Positions 25,439 through 32,871 of a stretch of DNA of 64,000 bases are shown one piece after another (position 1 is the stretch's first letter; each line of letters starts with the position of its first letter). The stretch covers positions 25,149 through 89,148 of the forward strand of contig NZ_BOOA01000036.1 of the NCBI RefSeq assembly GCF_016862995.1, written 5' to 3'. The translations under genes were made by a program, and so were the position numbers. The notes beneath the pieces were generated by a model that ran no database searches, was not told where the DNA came from, and saw only the letters and a program-made list of their open reading frames with translations. Source of the stretch: Acrocarpospora phusangensis (GTDB taxonomy: Bacteria > Actinomycetota > Actinomycetes > Streptosporangiales > Streptosporangiaceae).

Positions 25439-26089
25439 ATGATCCCGCCACGGCAGATCCGGGCCCGCTACGACGAACGGACGATAACCGTCTACCAGGC
25501 GTACAACCGCCAGATCGGTGAGTACGCCGCTGCCCACGGCCGGTTCGCTCCGTCCTACAACCGGGAGCGGATGACCTGGATCAAACCGTCGTTCCTGTGG
25601 ATGATGTACCGCTCCGGCTGGGCGGCCAAAGCCGACCAGGAGTGCGTGCTCGCCATCCAGATCACACGTGCCGGATTCGAATGGGCGCTGGCCCATTCCG
25701 GGCTCAGCCATTTCGACTCGGCCGTCCACGCCGACCGAAATGAATGGGCCGCCACCCGGCACCGGCCGGTCCGCGTGCAATGGGACCCGGAGCGATCGCT
25801 GACCATGCAGCGGCTGCCCCACCGGTCGCTCCAGATGGGCCTCTCCCGCGAGGCGGTTCACCGATACGTGGACGAATGGATCGTCGGCATCGAGGACGTG
25901 ACCGACCTCGCTCATCGAATCCACGCACTCCTCCGCGACCCCGGCTCCTGCAAGGCCGCGGAGTCCGCTCTGCCGGCGGAACGCCCGTACCCGCTTCCCG
26001 AGGAGATCGCAGCAACCTGTGGCATGCGACCGCCGAAAGCTGATCTTGGGGCCGGTGCGGCGAGTGGCGACACCTGGGTAGACGGCTAG
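25439..26089 (+). CDS. DUF4291 domain protein
   Basis: 216-residue DUF4291 protein: the family signature runs from IRARYDERTITVYQAYNRQIG through RMTWIKPSFLWMMYRSGWA to the VQWDPERSL segment. The last 30 residues are low complexity. DUF4291 is widespread in bacteria and fungi and uncharacterised. The conserved Tyr, Asn, Trp and Lys-Pro residues suggest an enzyme. It lies 61 nt after the AlkB-like gene on the same strand; no obvious Shine-Dalgarno is seen before ATG 25439. Confidence 0.85.
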   Translation: MIPPRQIRARYDERTITVYQAYNRQIGEYAAAHGRFAPSYNRERMTWIKPSFLWMMYRSGWAAKADQECVLAIQITRAGFEWALAHSGLSHFDSAVHADRNEWAATRHRPVRVQWDPERSLTMQRLPHRSLQMGLSREAVHRYVDEWIVGIEDVTDLAHRIHALLRDPGSCKAAESALPAERPYPLPEEIAATCGMRPPKADLGAGAASGDTWVDG

Positions 26090-26172
26090 AACCCCCCGCC
26101 TGGCCTATCTGCGTTACGTCCGTCCTGTATGTGAACGCGGCGTCTCCTCGACGAGGACCCGACCGGTCCGGC

Positions 26173-26730
26173 TCATGCGGGGAAGCGGATGAACGACGGA
26201 GGGACGTGATCGGTGAGCCAGACGCCGTTGGCGCTGCGGAAGAAGGCGTGGCCGCCCGCGTGCATGGCCCCTGAGTCGATGGTGAGGATGATCGGGCGGC
26301 CGCGTCGCGCGCCGACCCGGGTGGCGGTCTCCTGGTCCGGGGACAGGTGGACGTGCTGGCGTCTCATGCGCAGCAGACCGTCCGCCCTGATGCCGGGCAG
26401 GCTCGCCGCGACCGTGCCGTGGAACAGCGAGGGCGGCGGTTCGACCTCGGGCAGGTCCAGGTCCACGTCGATCGAATGACCCTGGCTGGCACGGATGCGG
26501 TCACCCTCGATCACGAACCGCTGCTTGTCGTTGCCGGCGACCACATCGGCCAGCTCCGCCAACGAGATGGGGAACCCATGCGCCCGCGCCGCCGCCAGCA
26601 GGTCCGACACCGGCACCCAGCCATTCGGGTCCAACGCGATACCGATCCGCTCGGGCTGATGACGGAGATGCTTGGAAAGGTACTTCGAGACACGCACCAG
26701 GCGCCGCTCGTCCACCACCATCACATCCAT
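26173..26730 (-). CDS. kptA: RNA 2'-phosphotransferase (KptA/Tpt1)
   Basis: 185-residue NAD-dependent RNA 2'-phosphotransferase, which removes an internal 2'-phosphate from RNA to give ADP-ribose 1'',2''-cyclic phosphate. The N-terminal winged-helix part has SKYLSKHLRHQPERIGI (about 15-31) and DPNGWVPVSDLL. The ADP-ribosyl-transfer part has FHGT, HVHLSPD and the C-terminal GVWLTDHVPPSFI. Family length fits. In bacteria lacking tRNA splicing its substrate is unknown; roles in RNA repair or NAD-linked RNA modification have been proposed. Starts at 26730 (MDVMVV) or 26721 are both possible. Confidence 0.9.
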   Translation of the reverse strand: MDVMVVDERRLVRVSKYLSKHLRHQPERIGIALDPNGWVPVSDLLAAARAHGFPISLAELADVVAGNDKQRFVIEGDRIRASQGHSIDVDLDLPEVEPPPSLFHGTVAASLPGIRADGLLRMRRQHVHLSPDQETATRVGARRGRPIILTIDSGAMHAGGHAFFRSANGVWLTDHVPPSFIRFPA

Positions 26731-26847
26731 TCCGGGTCCGGAGGAATCCCCCTCAAATCGTGGCCGAAACCACCTCCCACCCGCCATCGGTTTTCGATCA
26801 ATGGGTGGGAGGTCGCAGGCTCGGGCCCGTACGTCACGTGACCGTGG

Positions 26848-27088
26848 TCATCGGCGGTCGCGGACGTAGTAGTGGCCGAGGGTGTCGTCGTAGCGGCCGG
26901 TGGGGCGGCAGCATTTGCGGAAACCGGCGGCCGGAGTCGCAGGGGCAGGGGTCGTTGCCGCCGAGTTTCTCGATCAGTTCAGTGTCGGTGCCGATGGCGC
27001 GGTCGCCCCGTTTGACGTGGGTCTCGCTGGAGGGAACCCCCGGCGGCGCTTGCTGGTCGGCTCAAAAGGAGATCTCGTCGTAGTACAT
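26848..27088 (-). pseudogene. SEC-C motif protein, broken by stop and frameshift
   Basis: A strong ribosome binding site (AGGAGG, five bases before ATG 27088) starts MYYDEISF, then an in-frame TGA. Beyond the TGA the same frame continues through [19 protein letters not shown] to [12 protein letters not shown], the start of a SEC-C zinc motif. One extra T then shifts the frame; the expected [19 protein letters not shown] and stop follow in the next frame, ending at 26848. So two lesions interrupt a short SEC-C protein of about 80 residues. The intact signal and motif suggest recent decay or sequencing errors. Confidence 0.7.
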
Positions 27089-27188
27089 GGCTACCTCCTG
27101 AAGTCGATGTCGACGGTAGCCGGAGCAGGTCGTTGGGGGCGACCGGTTTTCGGGGGCGTACGGAACCCGCGGGCGTGTTGTACGGCGT

Positions 27189-29621
27189 CTATCCCAGCGC
27201 GCGTGCGGACAACGTGTGGCGGTCGGGGTGGTCGAGTTCGGTGAGGAGGGTCAGAGCGCGTCGCCAGGACACGCGGGCCGCGTCGAGGTCGCCGGCACGT
27301 TCGTGGCTGTCGCCGAGGTGGACGAGGACGCCGGCCTCCAAGAAGGACTCGCCGTGATCCCGGCAGAGGGCGGCGGCCTGGTCGAAGCAGGAGATCGCCT
27401 GGGCGTACTCGCCGAGGAGGTGGTGGGCGTAACCGATGCTGTCCCAGGTGGCGGCCTGGCCTACCTGGTCCTCCAGCTCCTGTAACAGGGCCAGTCCTTG
27501 CCGGCAGTAGATCAGCGCTTCACGACCGTCGCCGAGATGGGCGTGGTACCAGCCCACCGCGTTGAGCGCGGCGGCCTGGCCCTGCCGGTGGCCTGCGGAG
27601 CGATAGAGCTCCAGGGCTTGGTGGGTGTGGTCGAGGGCTCCCGTGTAGTCGCCCAGGGCGTCGCGTAGGTAGGCCAGGTGGTGGTGGTCGTGCGCCTGCC
27701 CGGCCCGGTCGTCCGTACGGGTGTCGAGGTCGAGCGCGCGGGTCAGGTGGGCGTGGGCCGCGTCGTGGCGGCCTGTTTCTATGTCGGCGCGGGCCAGCAG
27801 GCGCAGGGTCAGGGACTCGGCCCGTGGGTCGTCCAGACGTCGGGTGGCCGCGAGCGCCGTGCGTTGGAGGGCGGTCTGCTCGGACCAGCGTCTGCCTCGC
27901 TCGAGGAAGCCGGACAAGCTCCAGGCGAGTCGCCAGGTGCGGCCGTCCTCCCCTGCGGTGGCGGACTGGTCGACGGCGGCGAGTAACGCCCACTGCTCGG
28001 CGCTGAGCCAGTCGAGTGCCTGGCCAGGGTCGAGCGGTTCTGGGGATGTCCCGTTATCGGGCGGGGTGAGGGTGATCGGGTCGCGAGTCGGATAGAGCAG
28101 GGCGGCCGCGGTGTGTGCGGTGTGCAGATAGTGGTCGATGGTCCGCCGGACGGCCGCCTGGCGCTCCTCGGGCGGGTCGACGCGGTGGGCGAGGTCGGTG
28201 GCGTAGGCGCGTAACAGGTCGTGGAAACCGTACCGGCCCGGGGTGTGCTCGGTGAGTAGGCCGGCGCGGGTGAGTTCGGTCAGCGGCGCGTACACCTCGG
28301 ATAGGGGTTGGGCGGTGAGGCTGGCGACCGCGGGTGCGGCGGTGTCGGGGCCCGGGTGGAGGCCGAGTAGGCGGAACAGTCGGGCCGCGCCAGGCGTCAG
28401 GGTCTGGTACGACCACGAGAACACCGCTCGGAGGTCGGTGGCCGGATCGCCCGCGTTGAGCAGATCGAGCCGGTCGTCGCGGAGTTGGTCGGCCAGCTTC
28501 CGCAGGGGAAGCAGCGGGTAGGTGGCGGCGTGGGCGGCCACGATGGCCAGGGCCAGCGGGAGTGCGGAGCATCGGGCCACGATCTCCTCGACCGCCGAGG
28601 GTTCCGCGGCGACCCGCTCGGCGCCGATCCGGCGCGCCAGCAGGTCCTCGGCCTCCTCGGGGGCCAGCAGGTCGAGCCTGATCGGGTACGCGTCGTCGGA
28701 GACGACCAGGCTGGTGAGCGGATTCCTGCTGGTGACGACGGCCAGGCACCCGGGCGTGCCGGGCAGCAGAGGCCGGACCTGGGCGCTGTCGCGGGCGTTG
28801 TCCAGCACGATCAGCACCCGCTTTCCGGCCAGTTCGCTCCGGTAGAGGGCGGCCTGCGCGTCCAGATCGGACGAGACCCTGTCGACCGGGACACCGAGCG
28901 CGTCGAGGAACCGGCGGATCACATCCGGCGGCTCCGCCGCCTGGCCCGACGCGTCGAAGCCGTGCAGGTTGACGTAGAGCTGGCCGTCGGGGAAACGGCC
29001 GGCCACCTGGTGGGCCCAGTGCACGGCGAGTGCCGTCTTGCCGACCCCGGCGGTCCCGGCGATCGCCGAGATGACCACGGTGCCGCCGGCCGCGGTGTGG
29101 TCGAGGAGGCTGGTCAGCGCGGCCAGGTGCCCGGCGCGGCCGACGAAGTGCCGTACCGCTCCGGGCAGCTCACGCGGCACCGGCCGGGACGTCGGTCCTC
29201 GGCTCGCGATCCCCGCGGGGGCGCCGGTGGCGATCACTGTTCTCACGCCGCCGGTGTCCGTCTCCTGTGCCGCCCTGGTCTCCCGGGGCGGGATCCTGGG
29301 TCGCGACGCGTCCTGTAGGGCGTACTCGACGAGGGAGTAGCGGGGCCGCCAGTACTCCTCGACGCCCGTGGCCAGCGACAACTGGCCGAGCCTGCCGTGG
29401 TCCTGGGCGTACTGGCGGCAGCCGTCGACCAGGCCCTTGACCACGGTCCAGTCGGGCAGCTTGCGGATCCGGCCGTTGAGGATCACGCCGAGCTGGCTCT
29501 TGCTCAGGCCGAGCCGTACGGCCAGGCCACGCAGACTGGGACCGCCGGCCTGGACGCGGAGCAGCCGCAGATCGGCGCAGAGCCGCCCGAGCAAATCCTG
29601 AGCGTCGTCGACCGCCACCAT
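27189..29621 (-). CDS. HTH-STAND-TPR regulator
   Basis: 810-residue STAND protein. A helix-turn-helix at about 28-68 (LAVRLGLSKSQLGVILNGRIRKLP), an NB-ARC-type ATPase with Walker A GTAGVGKT at 189-196 and Walker B VLIVLDNARD at 269-278, a winged-helix/effector region with CSALPLALAIVAAHAATYPL, and C-terminal TPR repeats (about 560-800). The domain order matches actinobacterial AfsR-like regulators that use an XRE-type HTH in place of a SARP domain. ATG 29621 is preceded by GAGGG. It is divergent from a small secreted protein gene. The ligand and target genes are unknown. Confidence 0.87.
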   Translation of the reverse strand: MVAVDDAQDLLGRLCADLRLLRVQAGGPSLRGLAVRLGLSKSQLGVILNGRIRKLPDWTVVKGLVDGCRQYAQDHGRLGQLSLATGVEEYWRPRYSLVEYALQDASRPRIPPRETRAAQETDTGGVRTVIATGAPAGIASRGPTSRPVPRELPGAVRHFVGRAGHLAALTSLLDHTAAGGTVVISAIAGTAGVGKTALAVHWAHQVAGRFPDGQLYVNLHGFDASGQAAEPPDVIRRFLDALGVPVDRVSSDLDAQAALYRSELAGKRVLIVLDNARDSAQVRPLLPGTPGCLAVVTSRNPLTSLVVSDDAYPIRLDLLAPEEAEDLLARRIGAERVAAEPSAVEEIVARCSALPLALAIVAAHAATYPLLPLRKLADQLRDDRLDLLNAGDPATDLRAVFSWSYQTLTPGAARLFRLLGLHPGPDTAAPAVASLTAQPLSEVYAPLTELTRAGLLTEHTPGRYGFHDLLRAYATDLAHRVDPPEERQAAVRRTIDHYLHTAHTAAALLYPTRDPITLTPPDNGTSPEPLDPGQALDWLSAEQWALLAAVDQSATAGEDGRTWRLAWSLSGFLERGRRWSEQTALQRTALAATRRLDDPRAESLTLRLLARADIETGRHDAAHAHLTRALDLDTRTDDRAGQAHDHHHLAYLRDALGDYTGALDHTHQALELYRSAGHRQGQAAALNAVGWYHAHLGDGREALIYCRQGLALLQELEDQVGQAATWDSIGYAHHLLGEYAQAISCFDQAAALCRDHGESFLEAGVLVHLGDSHERAGDLDAARVSWRRALTLLTELDHPDRHTLSARALG

Positions 29622-29902
29622 TGGGGCCCTCGTCTGACTCTCGTCATTGTCCGATGTTGTCCCGCGCGCCGGACAGAGAGCACGCGTCTAGCTCGTGGTT
29701 CGACTGGCGTTGTCCACAAACGTCCGCGATCAGCCACCTCAAGCTAGCGACAGAGAAAGATGTCCCACAAGTACTCCGATCCCGGCCTCCGCGCATTCGT
29801 CGGCGAATGGCGGCAGCTCCCGCATGCGCGGCGGGCCGGGTCTCCTGGCACTCCCAATTGCGCTCGCGATGCTCCTGACCATCGGAGCAAGAAGGAGGTT
29901 CC

Positions 29903-30358
29903 ATGCTGTCCAGAACCCTGGTCCATCGGGGGCTGGCTTCGGCGCTGGCCGCGACCGTACTGGTGGTCATGGCCGCGCAGCAGCCCGCCGCCGCCAGCGG
30001 TGTGACGCTGAACGCTTCAGTGGACTGCGCCAACGTCAACTACTTCGGGGACACCAGGGACTGGTATCCCTGGGCTCTGACGGCCGCCGGTACGGCGGTG
30101 CCCAACGGCTCTTTGGTCGCCAACCCCGCCAATCACGCGTGGCAGTTCTCGGTCGCGATCCCCAGCGGGGCAACGTCGGTGTCCATATCGGCCAAGTGCA
30201 GCCAGGGCCATACATATGACCTCACCGGCTCGATGGGCTCCGTGAGCGTTCCCGGCGGAATCTCCACCGTCACCGCGAGCTGGCGCTGCTCCACCGGCCC
30301 GGTCTATCCGGGGCCCTGGGTCACCAGCTGCTCCGTTCAGTCGTACTCGTACAGCTGA
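29903..30358 (+). CDS. Small secreted Cys-containing protein, 151 aa
   Basis: Signal peptide (about residues 1-32, ending QQPAAASG), then a mature domain of about 119 residues rich in Ser, Thr, Gly and aromatic residues, with four Cys (DCANVN, KCSQGH, RCSTGP, SCSVQS) that could form two disulfides. ATG 29903 follows GGAGG at four bases. A perfect 36-nt hairpin terminator starts 10 bp after the stop. No recognised domain. One of three small secreted proteins within 5 kb that are flanked by regulators. Confidence 0.75.
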   Translation: MLSRTLVHRGLASALAATVLVVMAAQQPAAASGVTLNASVDCANVNYFGDTRDWYPWALTAAGTAVPNGSLVANPANHAWQFSVAIPSGATSVSISAKCSQGHTYDLTGSMGSVSVPGGISTVTASWRCSTGPVYPGPWVTSCSVQSYSYS

Positions 30359-30368
30359 GCAGGAGAAC

Positions 30369-30404
30369 GAAGAACCCCGGCTCTGATCAGAGCCGGGGTT
30401 CTTC
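30369..30404. terminator. Perfect 36-nt hairpin terminator
   Basis: GAAGAACCCCGGCTCT / AGAGCCGGGGTTCTTC with a GATC centre forms an uninterrupted palindrome immediately after the secreted-protein gene. Because it is symmetric it can act in either direction. Its GAAGAA-CCCC-GCTC design recurs in two other hairpins of this region. Confidence 0.8.
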
Positions 30405-30590
30405 TCGTGTGCGCCGCTGACCTGGTTCTTCACCAGCAATCGGGAATCTCTGGGCGTTCTCGACATGTTCCTCTAAGGCCGTAGGCCCGGTGCCCGCCTG
30501 AGCAGGGCTCACGCGCTTCCCGAATAGCTTCGCCCCTCCGACGGTGAGGACGCGGACCGGCGCTGAACGCTTTGCCCCATCAGTTGGCAA

Positions 30591-30616
30591 TACCTGGATG
30601 TAAGGCGATCCAGGTA
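30591..30616. promoter_or_regulatory. Inverted repeat before ECF sigma gene
   Basis: TACCTGGAT and ATCCAGGTA are perfect 9-bp arms separated by 8 bp, ending one base before the purine-rich Shine-Dalgarno of the sigma-factor gene. It could be an operator or an RNA hairpin affecting translation. Confidence 0.45.
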
Positions 30617-30627
30617 CGAGGAGGGTC

Positions 30628-31215
30628 ATGACATCGGATCCGGATGATGCGGAGTTGATCGCCCGGTCGCTCCATGGCGATGAGGATGCCTTTGTCGAGG
30701 TGGTCCGGCGTCACGAGGCAGCGGTGGGAGCCTACCTCGCACGACGGGCAGGCCGGGAACTGGCCGAGGACCTGCTCGGGGAGGTGTGGGTGGCCGCGCT
30801 CGCGTCCAGGGCGACCTACGACCGCGCGTATCCCGACGCGGGCCCGTGGCTGTTCGGCGTGGCACACAACACACTCCGGCGGCACTGGCGATCCCGCCCG
30901 GCCGAGGAGCCGCTGGCGAACGTGACGGACATGGCCGACATGGCGTCCGGATGGGATCCGTGGGCCGCCGTGGACAACCGCGTGGACGTCGAGTCGGTGC
31001 TACGGCACGCGCTGGCGCTGCTCCGGCCGCAGCAGCGGGAGATCCTGACCCTGGTCGCCTGGGAGGACCTGACCGTCGCCGACGCGGGGCGGGCGATCGG
31101 CATACCGCCCGGAACAGCGCGCCGCTTCCTGCACGAGGCACGCATGGCGCTGCGGAACGCGCCGGGGATGGCCGCGCTGCTGACCGACCACAACACGATG
31201 AAGAAGGCCAACTGA
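30628..31215 (+). CDS. ECF-type RNA polymerase sigma factor
   Basis: 195-residue sigma-70 family protein of the extracytoplasmic-function group. Region 2 spans about 12-82 (DAFVEVVRRHEAAVGAYLARRAG, GPWLFGVAHNTLRRHWR), and region 4 about 125-180 (LRPQQREILTLVAWEDLTVADAGRAIGIPPGTARRFLHEAR). ATG 30628 follows GAGGAGGG. Its TGA overlaps the ATG of the next gene (TGATG), so the two are coupled, a usual sigma/regulator arrangement. Confidence 0.9.
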   Translation: MTSDPDDAELIARSLHGDEDAFVEVVRRHEAAVGAYLARRAGRELAEDLLGEVWVAALASRATYDRAYPDAGPWLFGVAHNTLRRHWRSRPAEEPLANVTDMADMASGWDPWAAVDNRVDVESVLRHALALLRPQQREILTLVAWEDLTVADAGRAIGIPPGTARRFLHEARMALRNAPGMAALLTDHNTMKKAN

Positions 31216-32252
31216 TGATCGATGAGATGGATCTGCTGAGGGATCTGCGGGACGCCGAGCCGGTGCGGTCGCGCGCCTTCGAGGAGGCCAGGGCCGTACT
31301 GCGGGCGGCGATGGCCGAAGAAGGGGTGCCGGAAACGAAGACCGCGGCGCGCAGGCGGGCCCGGTGGGGCGTACGCCGCACGGTGGGCTTCAGCGCCGCC
31401 GGCCTGGTCGCCGCGGCCGCGGCGGCGGCGCTGGTCGTCACGTTCGCGTCGGCTCCTGGAAAGCCCCCCGTGACGGCGGCTCCGACAGCCGCGGCTCCAG
31501 CGGCGGCGCACCCGATCCTGGTTGAGCTGGCCTCGGACATCACGTCCCTGCCTGCCGAGGCGTCAGGCGACGCGACGCTGGAAATCCGCAACCAGTCGCC
31601 GACCAGTGACGAGCTGGGCAGCAACGGCATCGGCCTGTTCACCGACGACGGCACCTACTACTGGGGGTACGACAAGAACGCCCTGCAGCGGGCCGTCGCC
31701 GACAGGGACGGGGGCGACGACTTGTTCAAGCGCGACATCGCGGCGGCGCTCTACGCCGTGGACGGCGATATCGACACCGCGCGCGAACGGATGGCCGTGG
31801 CCAACATCGCCCCGGGTACGAACCCGGACGCGGAACGGACGAAGATCGAGAAGCTCAAGGGCCTGGCCAAGGCGCGGGGCGAGAAGTACGTGCCGCCGAA
31901 GCCGCTGACCCCTGAGCAGCAGGCGGAGATCACCGACAACCACATCTGGACGAACTCCATCGACGCGCTGATCGCGGCGCCGGAGAATCCCCAGGTGCGG
32001 GCCGGTGTGCTCCGCATCATGGCGACGATGCCGAACGTCAAGGTCACGGAGACCACCACCGCAGGACAGCCCACGCTCACGCTGGTGGACAGCTGGTCCA
32101 CCGTCGGGGAGTTCTCCGAGACGCTGATCATCAACGCCGGCACGGGCCAGCCTGTCGCCCTGTCCAGCAGCGGCTCGGACACGAAGTCCAGCATGATCTA
32201 CTACCACAGCTCCCGGGTGACGCTCGCCGACGTCGAAGCCGGCAAGTTCTGA
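31215..32252 (+). CDS. CU044_5270-type membrane protein, possible anti-sigma partner
   Basis: 345-residue bitopic protein: a cytoplasmic N-terminus (about 1-55; MDLLRDLRDAEPVRSRAFEEARAVLRAAM), one membrane helix (about 58-80; AAGLVAAAAAAALVVTFAS) and an extracellular domain of about 260 residues. This matches the CU044_5270 family commonly encoded after ECF sigma genes in Streptosporangiaceae. Coupled translation (TGATG) with the sigma gene and the topology suggest a role as anti-sigma or signal sensor, but no zinc-binding HxxxCxxC motif is visible, so this is inference. Confidence 0.78.
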   Translation: MIDEMDLLRDLRDAEPVRSRAFEEARAVLRAAMAEEGVPETKTAARRRARWGVRRTVGFSAAGLVAAAAAAALVVTFASAPGKPPVTAAPTAAAPAAAHPILVELASDITSLPAEASGDATLEIRNQSPTSDELGSNGIGLFTDDGTYYWGYDKNALQRAVADRDGGDDLFKRDIAAALYAVDGDIDTARERMAVANIAPGTNPDAERTKIEKLKGLAKARGEKYVPPKPLTPEQQAEITDNHIWTNSIDALIAAPENPQVRAGVLRIMATMPNVKVTETTTAGQPTLTLVDSWSTVGEFSETLIINAGTGQPVALSSSGSDTKSSMIYYHSSRVTLADVEAGKF

Positions 32253-32283
32253 CCCGTACCAGCGAGTACCAGCGAGGTCGTGC

Positions 32284-32308
32284 GGGCCGCCCGGTTGCCG
32301 GGCGGCCC
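32284..32308. terminator. GC-rich hairpin after sigma operon
   Basis: GGGCCGCCCGG and CCGGGCGGCCC form a perfect 11-bp stem with a TTG loop, 31 bp after the stop of the CU044_5270-type gene. There is no U tract, as is common for actinomycete terminators. Confidence 0.7.
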
Positions 32309-32330
32309 GATGAGGCGTGACAGGCGAAGT

Positions 32331-32380
32331 CGATCACGAGGCGAAGAAACTGCGGCTCACTGTATGTGAACTGGGGCTTC
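32331..32380. repeat. Diverged copy of the tRNA-Lys-side terminator element
   Basis: The 50 nt beginning CGATCACGA, with GAAGAAAC, GCTCAC, TGTGA and CTGGGG blocks in order, aligns without gaps to 38609-38658, which carries CGATCACGA and the perfect terminator beside tRNA-Lys. The copy here has lost part of its stem pairing. It lies between the convergent sigma operon and the small secreted-protein gene. Confidence 0.6.
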
Positions 32381-32407
32381 CGCCAACCGTGCGGGAGCCG
32401 TACCCAA

Positions 32408-32806
32408 TCATGGAATTGTCGGTGGGGGACCGCCTGATGTGGATGGCCACCATGCCGTGCAGGACTTGCTTCCCTTGACGGGCGTGCCGCAGGATCGCGC
32501 CTGCCGAGATCCCAGGGTCAGCGACGCTGTTATCGCCGTGGTCCGGCCGTTGAGGACCTTCGCCGCCTTGGCAGGGCCAGACCGGATTTCGAGCCTGACC
32601 ACGTCGCCGGCCCTGCCGCCGGTCAGTGTCGCGCGGATGCTTCCTCCGCACTTCTGCAGTCGAATGGTCCGGGTGCCCACCGCTTTCTTCTGCCCTCGTG
32701 CGACCAGCGTCCACGAGCAGGCCGTTTGGGCCTCCGCGGCGATGGGGACGACGACGAGCCAGGCACCGCCGACGAGGAGCGCGGAGGCGATCGTGATCAG
32801 TTTCAT
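32408..32806 (-). CDS. Small secreted Cys-containing protein, 132 aa
   Basis: Signal peptide (MKLITIASALLVGGAWLVVV, cleavage near AEAQTA at about 27) and a mature domain of about 105 residues with four Cys (TACSWTL, QKCGGS, RSCGTP, KSCTAWW), basic residues and a predicted beta-rich pattern. ATG 32806 follows AAGGGAG at four bases. No recognised domain. It is the gene downstream of the receptor-like kinase (65 nt away, same strand), so it may be cotranscribed. Confidence 0.7.
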   Translation of the reverse strand: MKLITIASALLVGGAWLVVVPIAAEAQTACSWTLVARGQKKAVGTRTIRLQKCGGSIRATLTGGRAGDVVRLEIRSGPAKAAKVLNGRTTAITASLTLGSRQARSCGTPVKGSKSCTAWWPSTSGGPPPTIP

Positions 32807-32871
32807 GACGCTCCCTTCCTGCCGCCGACAGTAGGCCCGCGATTGGTGGCGGTCGAGGCCCAGAATCGCGT

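Noticed and set aside
26848..27088. TGA in the SEC-C gene read as selenocysteine
   Set aside because: A second lesion (extra T) follows, no SECIS-like hairpin is evident, and the position is not a known Sec site.
29695..30219. Plus-strand frame with a hydrophobic stretch (RGGPGLLALPIALAML) before the secreted protein
   Set aside because: It overlaps most of the well-supported 151-aa gene in another frame and becomes low complexity; no ribosome binding site at a usable start.
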